Both the position numbers and the translations under genes were made by a program. From NCBI GenBank assembly GCA_024734495.1, contig JALMQS010000225.1:15150591-15214590 (forward strand): DNA of 64,000 nucleotides, written 5' to 3'. Each line of letters starts with the position of its first letter. Position 1 is the first letter of the stretch. The notes below the pieces were generated by a model. It was not told the origin of the DNA. It made no database searches and saw only the letters and a program-made list of their open reading frames with translations. The stretch is from Forficula auricularia (lineage: Eukaryota > Arthropoda > Insecta > Dermaptera > Forficulidae). Shown here piece by piece: positions 10,797 through 20,789 of this stretch.

Positions 10797-11189
10797 TATG
10801 CGAATTGAAATTTTGTGACGTTCGTTATTTAGGTATTTTTTGTATATGGTTTCCAAATTTTCTATTGTCTTTTAATTAATTTGAGAAAAATAAAGATTAT
10901 TTTATTTAAATATTGATTTTAATGTTAGTTAAAGAAAAATAAAAGAAGATCGTGGAGTGTATACAGGACTTTATTTAAACGAAATCTGTTACTCCCTTAA
11001 TAAGTTCTAAAATTAGAAGTGAGTTTGATCACTAACCCATGGGTATCGTAAAGACTCACTATCAAAGCATCGTCTAATTACATTGAAATACCTACTCTGC
11101 GACCAGCGGCACTTAGCAATCTAAAGTCTTATTACCTGGGGATATTTAATTTAAACGCAGTATGGGAAAGCAGTACAATCGTTCCCGTC
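10797..11189. other. Intergenic, little recognised
   Basis: Mostly AT-rich. From about 11140 the sequence (GTATGGGAAAGCAGTACAAT then GAGGGGCAGGCGAGGC) loosely resembles the HME end region (GCATGGGTAAAGTATTGTAA then CGGGGCAAGCGTGGC). Confidence 0.35.
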
Positions 11190-11450
11190 GAGGGGCAGGC
11201 GAGGCGTCCGGCCTGCCCTTATACTGAATTCACGCAATTTTCCTCCCTCATTCTGTTCAAAATGTCTAAAACATTATGTTTTTTCTGTGTGTCTGTCTAG
11301 ACTCCAATACCCACGATAACTCAAGAACGGAAAGTCGTAAAATGTTCGTTCTGATGTCAAAATGTTTGTATTTCTAAGTTTTCCAAAATAAAAGGATCTT
11401 CAAAATTTTGAAAATTGTCTATTCCTACTGACTGCTCTATACCAAATTTC
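11190..11450 (+). repeat. GAACGGAAAGTCG dispersed repeat, copy 2
   Basis: Contains GGCGAGGCGTCC, TGAATTCACGCAATTTT, AAAATGTCTAAAAC, CTCAAGAACGGAAAGTCGTA and TTCGTTCTGATGTCAAAAT. Same order as the other copies. Confidence 0.65.
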
Positions 11451-11571
11451 ACTTCAAAGTCAATTAATTAATTAAAAGTAATGGAAGGCAGCCCAGGGGC
11501 AGTGAGGAAAGAAAAAATTAACACATATCAAATAAGGTGTAATTTATTGGAATCCTTCCTCCTTTCCTTTC

Positions 11572-11614
11572 AAACCGACGTTTCGGACGATTCTTCTCTC
11601 CCTCTTCAGGGTTT
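11572..11614 (-). ncRNA. Minimal hammerhead-like motif, left arm
   Basis: Minus strand: AAACC, CTGAAGA (11603-11609), a weak stem II (GGG...TCC), GAAAC (11580-11584), GTC, GGTTT. Stem I AAACC/GGTTT is a perfect 5-bp helix, and GTC is an allowed cleavage triplet. Stem II is weaker than in the right arm. Confidence 0.5.
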
Positions 11615-11806
11615 CAAGGGGACAATGAAGGAAACAAACAAAATGGTTCCTTCCTCTCTCCACAGCAGTGTTTAAAACTTTTTTAATTAAGAAAAGGAGG
11701 AAAAAAAATTGTTTTTCTATGCCGCTGCTGAGGAGGAAAACAGTTTTAAACACTGCTGTGAAGAGAGGAAGGAAGCATTTTATTTGTTTCCGTCATTGAC
11801 CCCTTG

Positions 11807-11848
11807 AAACTCTGAAGAAGGAGGAAGAATCCTCCGAAACTTCGGTTT
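11807..11848 (+). ncRNA. Minimal hammerhead-like motif, right arm
   Basis: Plus strand: AAACT (11807-11811), CTGAAGA (11812-11818), extra A, stem II GGAGG (11820-11824) paired perfectly with CCTCC (11831-11835), GAAAC (11836-11840), TTC, GGTTT (11844-11848), which pairs with AAACT through one G-U. Compared with 1027-1073, both sides of the last stem II pair changed (GGAGA/TCTCC to GGAGG/CCTCC). TTC instead of GTC would break the dimeric stem III, so this copy may be inactive. Confidence 0.45.
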
Positions 11849-12039
11849 GAAAAGAAAGGAGGAAGGATTCCAATAAATTACACCTTATTTGATATTTGTT
11901 AATTTTTTCTTTCCTCACTGCCCCTGGTGCCTTCCATTACTTTCAATTAAAAGTTACTTCGTCTCTCTCCAGAGAAAATTTCGTTGCAAATAAATTCAAT
12001 GAATTAATTTTTCTTTTTTTAAAGTGAGGATCTTCTTGT

Positions 12040-12440
12040 ATCTTTGTTACTAGAAGCCTGACTGCAGGAGGCCCTAGTATAGAATTTAAAGAAAAAATAT
12101 TTATCTATATTATATATTTGCTCATTGTGTTTAAAAATGTCTGAACCGTGAAGTAAAGTCATTTTCAACCATGATTTCTATGCCAATGATAAAACTGAAA
12201 TTAATAGAAAGTTCGTTCTGATGCCAAAATATTTAAATTTATAATGCTGAGAATTGAATAGATTTTGAACTTTTGCCTTCAGAACTTCCAGTTTAAAAAT
12301 GCAGAAAATATCATTTTTTCTCATAAGATAGTTAAATCAAAAAATACTTATCTAATAGATTATTATATTTACGCTTATACTACAACGTCTCTAAATGGCA
12401 ACTCATGAAAATGTTTTAACTTTTTTCTTCTTTTAAAATT
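12040..12440 (+). repeat. GAACGGAAAGTCG dispersed repeat, copy 3
   Basis: Shares GGCCCTAGTA, ATTTGCTCATTGTGT, AAATGTCTGAACCG, AAAGTTCGTTCTGATGCC and AATGCAGAAAA with the copies at 11190 and 19140. The GAACGGAAAG box itself is lost. Confidence 0.6.
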
Positions 12441-12448
12441 TTTAAAGT

Positions 12449-12664
12449 GGAGTCGGGTTAGCTCAGCCGGCTAACGCATTGGCTCTCGCTTCGGCATCGA
12501 TCGATTATGACGATGTTGGAGTGGAAGGCCTTGGTTCGATCCTGGCTGGCAAATAAAAATTTCTACCGGCTAAAATCTCGGCTCCCTCATTAACCCTACT
12601 AACACTTTACTTATGTGTTGTCTAAATGGGCTTTGTTCCCGGTGACATTAAATAAAAAAAAAAC
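12449..12664 (+). mobile_element. tRNA-derived SINE
   Basis: Head GTTAGCTCAGCCGGCTAAC (A box) and TTGGTTCGATCCTGG (B box, about 12531-12545), then CCGGCTAAAATCTCGGCTCC, a body with TGTTGTCTAAATGGGC, and a tail (ATAAA then A9). The anticodon arm is not foldable, so it is not a tRNA gene. Confidence 0.8.
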
Positions 12665-12758
12665 AAATTTAAATTACAATTACCTTAACAAAATAAAATG
12701 TTTATGACAAGAACGAGGGAGGTATAAATCGGGTTACATGTGCATAAGTCCTATAGGG

Positions 12759-12900
12759 CAGGGGTAGCCCAACCTTTTCAGGAGATGGGCCAAATTTCAG
12801 GAATAATATTTCCTCTCGGGCCACACAACTATTTTTTTTTTATTAAAGCAACAAGCAAGCATGCTACAGTTACGACCACATAGTGGCTTCCCAGGAGATT
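12759..12900 (+). mobile_element. hAT-type left end, unpaired
   Basis: CAGGGGTAGCCCAACCTTTT followed by GGCC(A) and CTCGGGCCACAC fits the hAT terminal form seen at 38033 and 43603. No matching right end lies at a plausible distance. Confidence 0.5.
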
Positions 12901-13172
12901 AAATTGTGGTCAAACATTTGCCTGGTCTAATGTAAAGTGAAAAAAAATATAGGTACCTACATTTATTTTTTTGAAGAAAATAAAACATACTGAGAATCAA
13001 GCATATTTATTAGACCACCCAATTTAAAAAATTTTAAAAGTCAATCAAAATTGATCTCGACTGATGATGTCGCTTCACGGAAACAGTTTTCTAAATGAAC
13101 ATTAGTAATTCGTGTTCCCCTTGTGATTTGATGTGGTTCATACAACTGGTGAAAAGGAAATATTTACTAGTT

Positions 13173-13260
13173 CCAGTGGTTCTAATCTATGGGCATTTAT
13201 CCCCATGAGGGTAAACTAGCTTCTTAAAGGGGTAATCAGCCTAATTAATATACTATATGT
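13173..13260 (+). mobile_element. hAT-type end, fragment
   Basis: CAGTGGTTCTAATCTATGGG, TTATCCCCATGAGGGTA and AAAGGGGTAATCAG repeat, in inverted orientation, the end at 10796. Confidence 0.5.
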
Positions 13261-13439
13261 TGAAGGTAACGGATTCAATTTTCCGCTACGGTGTGGGGCT
13301 AGGCGAGGATGACTCAAGGCCGGCGGTTACAGCCGCTTATAATTTGAGAGCTTTGTCTAGATAGACTTACCATAATATTTTTTCTCAAGCCCGGACAGAG
13401 TTTATAAGAAATAAAAAAACAATTTTTATAAAGAAAAAT

Positions 13440-13555
13440 AAAAAACCGACTTCAAAAAACTTAAATGCAACAAATAAAATAATAATAACTTAAAAATAAA
13501 ATAAAATACACTAAAAGGTATAAAATAATTATTATCTTATTTAGTTACAACTAAA
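13440..13555 (+). repeat. Half copy of the ACCGACTTC inverted-repeat arm
   Basis: AACCGACTTCAAAAAACTTA, AATGCAACAAATAAAAT and TTAGTTACAACTAAAC match the left arm at 9400. The arm stops abruptly at 13556, where a CCGAACC-rich segment begins. Confidence 0.7.
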
Positions 13556-13645
13556 CGCCAACCGAACCGTCTAAAGCCAGCCCGAAGAATATACGAACCC
13601 AACAGAGCCGAACTGAATATACATTAACCCGAACCTCCGAATGTT
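13556..13645 (+). repeat. CCGAACC-rich direct repeat, left copy
   Basis: CCGAACCGTCTAAA, GCCAGCC, GAGCCGAACTGAATATA and TTAACC recur in the same order at 14661-14750. The pair brackets about 1 kb holding a minisatellite and an HME fragment. Confidence 0.65.
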
Positions 13646-13649
13646 TATC

Positions 13650-13990
13650 CGGGCGGGGTGTGTTTCAGGCTCCCATTTTTTTTCTAATCAAACACACATT
13701 GAAAACCCGAAAGACAGGCAATCGTCGGGCGAGTGTATTTGGGGCTCCATTTTTTCTAATCAAACATACATTGAAAACCGAACAGCCAATCGTCGGGCGG
13801 GGTGTGTTTTAGGGCTCCATTTTTTAATCAAACACACATTGTGAACCGAACCAGCCAATCGTCGGGCAGGATGTGTTTGGGGCTCCCATTTTTTCCTAAT
13901 CAAACACACATTGAAAACCGAACAGCCAATCGTCGGGCAAGATGTGTTTCGGGCTCTCATTTTTTTTCTCATCAACACACAGTCCATGTT
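13650..13990 (+). repeat. Minisatellite, ~80-bp unit
   Basis: Five degenerate units each run GTCGGGCGGGGTGTGTTT, GGGCTCC, (T)nCTAATCAAACACACATTG, AAAACCGAACAGCCAATC. Unit length varies through the T run. Frames on both strands are by-products of the repeat. Confidence 0.85.
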
Positions 13991-14650
13991 GACTTAAATT
14001 CAAAAATAGCGATTGACTCTCATTTAACAGTCGAGGAATAACAATTTTACATTAGATCTTTGACGCTTCGATTATTATTGGTAACCATTGCTGAAGACAT
14101 GGAGGTATCGGCTTAAAAATCAAGAATAACGATCGATTCTTATCTAATACTAGAGAAATAACCTTATTGCATTCCATTTTTGATGTTTTAGCTATTAATG
14201 GCAACCACTCAAGTTTGAGTTGTTTGTCATAAAATAATTTAGTCTTTTTGATTTTAAGTAGATTCCTCCACGTTTTCAGTAGAGGTTGCGTTAATAGTCA
14301 AAACATCAAGAATGGAATGCAATAAGGTTGTTCCTCTAGTATTAGACAATAATCGATCGCTATTTTGATTTTAACTCGATTCCTTTATGTCTTCAGCAAT
14401 GTTACCAATAAAAACGTCAAAAATCCAACATAGAATGGTTATTACTCAAGTACTAAATGGTAATACATTTTGCTCAAATTCCTCTATGTCTTCAGCAAAG
14501 GTAACGGATAGAAAACAACGCAGTTGCTATAGTTGCTATAAAATTTCCTCCCAAATTTTTAGCATTTCACAACGAAAACCCTATCCATTCTTACTTAAGT
14601 TAGATTTAAATGGAGTCCTATATTAAAACGATCAAATGAATACATTTTAA
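13981..14650 (-). repeat. HME element, partial copy 2
   Basis: Minus orientation. Starts inside the end-B region (CCATGTTGACTTAAATTC), runs through four or five ~118-bp units (ATTGGTAACCATTGCTGAAG, AATCGATTCT, AATAACCTTATTGCATTCC) and the single-copy border (GGTAACGGATA, CCTATCCATTCTTACTTAAG). Both hairpin ends are missing. Confidence 0.75.
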
Positions 14651-14660
14651 TGAATTTAAC

Positions 14661-14750
14661 AAACCGAACCGTCTAAATGCCAGCCAGAAAGGAGTTATAA
14701 GAACCCAACCGAGCCGAACTGAATATATATTAACCGAACCGGAGTCGATT
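14661..14750 (+). repeat. CCGAACC-rich direct repeat, right copy
   Basis: Partner of 13556-13645: CCGAACCGTCTAAATGCC, GAGCCGAACTGAATATATA, TTAACCGAACC. Confidence 0.65.
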
Positions 14751-14814
14751 TGCATTACTCATAATATTCACGCGGGGAAGGGTTATTTTGTCATGAATGA
14801 GATATTTTGTCTGA

Positions 14815-14970
14815 AGGATATTTGTCGAGGATATTTTGTCAGGGATATTTTGTCGGGGATATTTTGTCGGGGATATTTTGTCGGGGATATTTTGTCGGGG
14901 ATATTTTGTCGGGGATATTTTGTCGGGGATATTTTGTCGGGGATATTTTGTCGGGGGATGTTTTGTCGGG
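14815..14970 (+). repeat. 14-bp tandem repeat
   Basis: About eleven copies of GGGATATTTTGTCG, nearly identical in the centre. Since 14 is not a multiple of three, all frames stay open and give false 14-residue protein repeats on both strands. Confidence 0.95.
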
Positions 14971-16669
14971 AGATAAAATGTTGCGGTACCCCTAAGATTT
15001 CCAATAAAAGAAGAATCATCGAAATCAGTTCATAAACAAAGAAGTTTCACAATACCAATAAAAATAAACTGCAACGGATCGTTGCTAAACTTTATCAAAT
15101 TCATTTGAAATATTAATATGTTTGTTCCTTTATTATTAATCAGATATCACTTGCAATTTGTAGTTCATATTGAAATTAATTCAAAAATAATTCTCATTTA
15201 GAGTCGAATAACAATTCTACATTGGATTTTGACATTTCGGTTATTATTGTAACCATTGCTGAGGCATAGAGGAATCGACTTAAAATCAAAAATAGCCATC
15301 GATTCTCATCAATACTTGAGGAATAACAATTCTACATTAGGTTTTTGACGTTTTCGATTATTATTGGTAACCATTGCTCAAGCTTGAGTTGTTTATATAA
15401 AAAATTTAGTCTTTTTGATTTTAAGTCGATTCTTCTGCATTTTCAGTAAGTTTCCATTAATGATCAAAACATCAAAAATGGAATGCAATAAGGTTATTCC
15501 TCTAGTATTGGAAAGAATCGATCGTTATTTTGATTTTAAAGTCGATTCCTCGTAGCAATGATTTTCCAATATCGAAACGTCAAAAAACCTAATGTAGAAT
15601 TGTTATTCCTCAAGTATTAGATGAGAATCAGTAGTATTTTTGATTTTAAGTCGATTCCTCTATGTCTTCAGCAATGGTTACCAATAAAAACCGAAACGTC
15701 AAAAATCCAATATAGAATGAATTATTCCTCAAGTACTAGATGAGAATCCAATCGCTTATTTTTGGTTTATAGTTGATTTCTCTATGTCTTCAGGAATGGT
15801 TACTAATAAAAACCGAAACGTCAAAAATCCAATATAGAATGAATATTCCTCAAGTACTAGATGAGAATCAATCGCTATTTTGGTTTAAAGTTGATTTCTC
15901 TATGTCTTCAGCAATGGTTACTAATAAAAACCGAAACGTCAAAAATCCAATATAGAATGGATATTTCTCAAGTATTAGATGAGAATCAATCCTTTATTTT
16001 TATTTTTAAGTCGATTCCTCCATGTCTTCAGCAATGATTTTAATAAAAACCGAAGCAATCAAAATCCAATATAGAATGATTATTCCTCAAGTACTAGATG
16101 AGAATCAATCGCTATTTTTGGTTTAAAGTCGATTTCTCTATGTCTTCAGCAATGGTTACTAATAAAGCCGAAACGTCAAAAATCCAATATAGAATGGTTA
16201 TTCCTCAAGTACTAGATGAGAATCAATCGCTATTTTGGTTAAAGTCGATTCCTCTATGTCTTCAACAATGGTTACCAATAAAAACCGAAATGTCAAATCA
16301 ATATAGAATGGTTATTCCTCAAGTATTTGATGAGAATCAATCGCTATTTTTGGTTTAAAGTCGATTCCTCTATGTCTTCAGCAATGATTTACCAATAAAA
16401 CCGAAATGTCAAAATCAATATAGAATGGTTATTCCTCAAGTACTAGATGAGAATCAATCCCTATTTTGGTTTTAAAATCGATTTCTCTGTCTTCAGCAAA
16501 GGTAACGGATAAGAAAACAACGCAGTTGCTATGGTTACTCATAAAAATTCCTCCCAAATTTTTAGCATTTCTGAGAAAGCCTATCCATTTTTACTTAAGC
16601 AAGGCTAAAAATGAGCTATATTAGAAACTTTCAAATGAATATTTTAAAAAATTTAAAAAATTAAAAGAA

Positions 16670-17955
16670 GAAATTAATTAGCGAGAAAATACCTAATCAC
16701 TAAAATATGTACTAAAGATAATCAGGTTTTAGTTTCTATAAGTGACCTCCAAAACAAAATGCAGAATAGCATTTTATATAATCAATTATTTATTGTTAAA
16801 AATTTTGAAAATATAACTGATAATAACCTACCTATTTATAAAAGTAATAAGCCACTAATATATAACTTTCCATACAGGTTAATTTTATATGAACCTAATA
16901 TTAATATTAAGAACTGAATAATAACAATACTAATAATTTTATAAAAAATAGAACTTTGTAGTATGCTAAGAGAGAACTACCAAGATTTTGAATATATTTA
17001 TACGGATGGATCAAAGAAAGAACTCGAATCCCACACAGGGTGCATTTTTTATCACGAAAACACAGGTTTTTACAAACAGTTCAAATTGAGGAAAGATGTA
17101 TCTATATTTACAGTCGAAGCGATGGCTATTCTCAAGACTTTGGATTATATCGAATTCTTGTAAAAGAATGAAAAATTCCTGATTATTTCGATTCAAAAAG
17201 TGTACTTTTAGATATGGAAAATTTTGGAAAAAATCGAAGAGTATTTAATATATCAAATAATAAACAAACTAATAGAAACTAAAAAAGGATATAAGATTTT
17301 TATGGATTCCAAGTCGTAACAGAATCAAGGGAAATGAAGCAGTTGATAAACTAGCAAAGGTTGCGATACAAATAGGAGAAATATTGGAAATAGAAATCCC
17401 CAAACCAGATGTTGTTTCTAGAATTAAAGGAAACATATTGTCAACATTTCAACAAGAATGGAGAGAATCGAGCAAATCAAGAAATCACATTTATACAAAA
17501 TTATACCAACAATACCCAAAAAACCGTGGTATATTGATATAACGCCCAATAGAAAAATTATATCTCTTCTAATACGATTAAGATTAGGACATACAACAAC
17601 TCCTAAACACCTATTCAAATGAAAATAAAGGAGGACAATCCTTTATACGTAACTGTGGCGAAATTGGCGATATTAGCCACCTGGTACTAATTGTATAAAC
17701 ACAAAGCATAAAATTGATAAATTTTGCATTCTGAGATTTCGCGATGTATTTCATTTCAATGAGCGTAAAAACAATTTTATATCCTTATTCAATGAAATGA
17801 CTAAAGAAATAGTAAAATTCATAATTTCACTTAAATTATTTATATAAATTGAACATTTTGAATGAATAAATTTATGATGAGCTCCTATATTAAGTACATG
17901 TTGGCCAAATGGTGTCCACCAAGGCCAAGGAAGAAAAAAAAAAAAAAAAAAATTA
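16670..17955 (+). pseudogene. LINE fragment with RNase H domain
   Basis: Plus strand, inserted in HME copy 3. An upstream coding piece (KYLITKICTKDNQVLV..., about 16687-16917) ends at a stop. The RNase H domain then begins: YIYTDGSKKE (17000 region, first catalytic Asp in YTDGS), FTVEAMAIL (catalytic Glu), and after frameshifts WIPSRNRIKGNEAVDKLAK (17305-17360, last catalytic Asp in AVDKLA). The tail PNRKIISLLIRLRLGHTTT followed by a degenerate Cys/His stretch is typical after RNase H in Jockey/I-group LINEs. It ends in an A run (17934-17951) then ATTAAAAA, which resembles the left flank, suggesting a target duplication. 5'-truncated and dead. Confidence 0.85.
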
Positions 17956-18261
17956 AAAAATGTACCATCTTACTCTAAGTAAAGTACTTTAAAATATAAT
18001 TTTACTAAAAACTTTATTTAACCTTTTTTGCTTGGTCCCAAGGTACTTAATTAGGATATTAAATTTCATCAAAATTGGTTAAGTCATTTTTCAAGATATT
18101 TAGAAAAAACTAAAAAAGTACTGAAATAAAAGTACTAATGTTTGTGGGCCGATATGTACCAAAAAATAATCAGCGCTTCATTTTGTTAAACTAATGGTAG
18201 ATTTTCAATTTCATTTCAATCGGTGCAACGGTGTGGAAAAAAATCGTGAATAAACGATAAC

Positions 18262-18430
18262 ATACATACATCCATCCATCCATACATCCATCCATCCATC
18301 CATACATACATCCATACATCCATACATACATACATCCATACATCCATCCATCCATCCATCCATCCATCCATCCATACATACATACATCCATCCATACATA
18401 CATACATCCATCCATACATACATCCATCCG
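18262..18430. repeat. (CATC/CATA)n microsatellite inside HME
   Basis: Interspersed CATC and CATA tetramers. The same place in HME copies 5 and 7 carries short GGATG/GTAT versions, so the microsatellite is part of the element and has expanded here. The Met/Asp/Gly/Cys/Tyr-rich frames on the minus strand are artefacts. Confidence 0.95.
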
Positions 18431-18650
18431 CACGCACTAAATGAAAAAATCGCACTTTTTGGCCTCTCGACAGAACCCCATGTAATTTTTGGCAAAACCG
18501 TCACGTGCTAATATTCAACCTAATTGAATACTACAATTTGTGACTTTAATTGAGTCCATGGGTTCCGTAGTCTTTACTGCGAGACCCTTTGAAGCCACGC
18601 TTGCCCCGAGAGCGATTACAATACTTTGCCATGCTGCATTGGATAAAGTA

Positions 18651-18800
18651 AAAAAAACGGGACCAATCGGAAGCTAGACTGAACCCAATGCAAAAAAATC
18701 TTCAAAATCGGTTCACAATTGGCGGAGATATGAGGTAACATAGACAAAAAATTCAGTCGAATAGAGAACCTCCTCCTTTTTTGAAGTCGGTTAAAAAATG
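18651..18800 (-). repeat. ACCGACTTC dispersed repeat
   Basis: Minus-strand copy of 9041-9230, starting directly at the HME end (after GGATAAAGTA). Confidence 0.7.
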
Positions 18801-18970
18801 AGCAATATATTATATGATTTTACAAGAGAGAATTATATTCAGCAAAGTATTAATAATTCAAAAAGTTAATATTTTTTTTATGAAGTGGTTAACAAAGCAA
18901 AACAATTAAGTAGTAATGGTTTTAATTACTCTTAACTGAGCTAAACTGCTAATATATATATATATATATC

Positions 18971-19061
18971 GAAGGAAACAGTAAAAGAGAGTGTGTCTTC
19001 TGCTGGAATTATTATAAATTTTTAATAATAACAGAAGACACACTTTTTATTGTTTCCTTTA
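18971..19061. repeat. Long hairpin, 40-bp arms
   Basis: GGAAACAGTAAAA...GTGTGTCTTCTG on the left pairs with CAGAAGACACAC...GTTTCC on the right around an AATTATTATAAATTT-type loop. The CAGAAGACxCxCT segment also follows the ribozyme-like motif at 3406. Confidence 0.8.
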
Positions 19062-19139
19062 ATATATAAATATTATGCTCCTCTCGGCAAAAAAAGAAAC
19101 TTTCAATTTAATATATATCACTAACATGAATTCAGGTTA

Positions 19140-19870
19140 AAATTACTCTCCTCTCAAGGGGCCCTAGTAATAAATCATATATAAAAATAAATATTTGCTT
19201 ATTGTGCTATAAAATGTCTGAAACGCGAAGAAAAATATTTTTCAACTATGATTTTTTTCCTCTTTGTGTGTGTCTGAATTCTGTTAAACACGATAGCCCA
19301 AGAACGGAAAGTAAAAAGCTCGTTTGTATCAATATAGTACTGATTAGATTTTGAAATATCTCGTTCAAAAGGCAGAAAAAATTATTTTTTGAATTATTCT
19401 ATTGAGAGGATGTTAAATTTGAATGAACAATTTATATATAAGTTTGTTAATAATTACTAGGGTTGCTCTAATTAATGTGCCTCTTGAAAATTTTTTCACT
19501 TTTTATTATTTAATGTTCGGGTGAGCGATTCTTTAATTAGAATCTGATCGAGGAAATTAACTACAAAGAGCACGGATAAAATCATTTATCTTTCTTTAGA
19601 GCTAAGATGTATTTCAAGAATGCCAAATACAAGTTCACACCTGTTCAGACTATTAGAGATTACTTTCTTAATTTCTATTATTCTACGAATGGCCTTTTGC
19701 ACTCGGACCAAAACGATACTCGTTATAGAAAAAGAGAATATTCAATTGGACTTCATTAAAATTCTGAAAAATGTACAAAAGAAATTCTTGTCGCTGCTCT
19801 GACTAGCAGAAATAGCGAGTGTTGAAAAAGTTTTTACTTTTTCTTTTATTTCTTCGCATTTTTAATCGGG
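19140..19870 (+). repeat. GAACGGAAAGTCG dispersed repeat, long copy 4
   Basis: GGGGCCCTAGTAATAAAT, AAAATGTCTGAAACGCGAAG, CCAAGAACGGAAAGTAAAAA, then a distal part (19490-19800) containing GAATGCCAAATACAAGTTC and CCTGTTCAGACTATTAGAGA. The distal part recurs inverted at 41590-41830. A 60-codon frame at 19620 is not conserved in the 41.6 kb copy. Confidence 0.65.
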
Positions 19871-20315
19871 TCGAGAAATTCACTTAAATTTAGTTTACAA
19901 TTAACTTATCCAAGGTAGCACTTAAATAAATAAATAAAATAAATAATTCTTTCCAAAAAAAGGACAAAATGACAAACTGATCTGGACACTTGTATCATAC
20001 CTTCAAACCCGGACAGTCCTGATCAAACTGAGTCGTATGGTAAGCTTATCTAATAGATATCACTGTTGTTCACAAACGCAGAAGAAAATAATCTGAGCTG
20101 TCAGATCGGACTTTTTAAACTTTTAAAAGCTTATATGAACGTAACTTTATTTTAAATCACAATGAAACAATTTAACTTGATTTTCATTTAATTCACCTTT
20201 ATATTATAAAACTAATTTGTATAAGAGAAGGGGAAATTTTCTAGTTCTCAGTATTTGTTTTTATTGTCATAGGATTACCTAATATTTATATTTAAATAAG
20301 TAATCATATCATCAA
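19871..20315. other. AT-rich stretch, no feature seen
   Basis: No coding or shared repeat recognised. Confidence 0.35.
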
Positions 20316-20319
20316 ATTT

Positions 20320-20690
20320 CTACAAATCCAAACTGAAAGAACATTGAGGATTTTTTTTACTAGAAAAACAAATGGTAAAGATTCAATAATCCTAATAAAT
20401 TTTTATTTTCTCCTGTATTTTAACAGGGGTAAAGACACATGGGTTGCATGGCTACAAGGTTAATGAAACTGAAAAAAGTTCTTACTGTACTAGTCCGATA
20501 TTCAGCTCCTGTCAACGCAACCCGGAATGCGGTCAAGTTGCCGAATGCACACCTTCACTTTACAGGCGCGGCGCTGAATTACTTCAATCAAAGGCTTGCT
20601 TAATTATGTCAAAAACACACCTACATGTTTTTCTGTATTTTTTAGCCACCCGTGAAACAAACAAAAATTAAAGAAAAAGTTGAAACTTTT
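20320..20690 (+). repeat. Repeat shared with 10490-10640, plus unknown tail
   Basis: 20320-20480 matches the complement of 10490-10640 (CTGAAAGAACA, ATTCAATAATCCTAA, AACAGGGGTAAAGACAC). Downstream to 20671 is an open frame with several Cys (SSCQRNPECGQVAEC). It begins inside the repeat and I do not recognise it. The apparent acceptor (T-rich tract, AACAG) is part of the repeat, so I do not call an exon. Confidence 0.45.
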
Positions 20691-20789
20691 TTAAGAGTCC
20701 GTATGCCCACTAGTTAGACTCGCCTTAATAATAAACTTATATATAATAAACTCTTTCTTTTATCTACTAGTCTTATCTGTCTAAGAGTT

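Larger units (their letters stand above)
11484..11937. repeat. Fold-back repeat with two hammerhead-like motifs
   Basis: Two ~205-bp arms (11484-11687 and 11733-11937) are inverted copies over nearly their whole length (CAGGGGCAGTGAGGAAAG outermost, ACAGCAGTGTTTAAAAC innermost) with a ~45-bp AT-rich spacer. Each arm carries a hammerhead-like motif reading toward its own outer edge. The arms differ by scattered substitutions, so both have drifted since duplication. Confidence 0.85.
15064..18650 (-). repeat. HME element, copy 3, split by a LINE
   Basis: Minus orientation with both ends: end-B hairpin GCAACG-GAT-CGTTGC at 15071-15085 and end-A region ATTACAATACTTTGCC near 18615-18650. The ~118-bp unit is repeated about ten times from 15170 to 16490, with GATTTTAAGTCGATTCCTC and TGTCTTCAGCAATGG in each. 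The single-copy region is cut at about 16670 by a LINE and resumes at about 17955 with ACCATCTTACTCTAAGTAAA. A CATC/CATA microsatellite sits at 18262-18430. Confidence 0.85.

Noticed and set aside
12449..12545. Functional tRNA gene
   Set aside because: A and B boxes are good but the anticodon arm and acceptor stem do not fold, and the sequence continues into a SINE body.
14783..15035. Glycine/isoleucine repeat protein frames over the 14-bp repeat
   Set aside because: A 14-bp period keeps all frames open; it is a by-product of the repeat.
18191..18504. Met/Asp/Gly/Cys-rich protein frames on the minus strand
   Set aside because: Translation of the CATC/CATA microsatellite.
20428..20671. Cysteine-rich exon with a good acceptor site
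   Set aside because: The T-rich tract and AG lie inside a repeat also present at 10490-10640, so the splice signal is not specific evidence.
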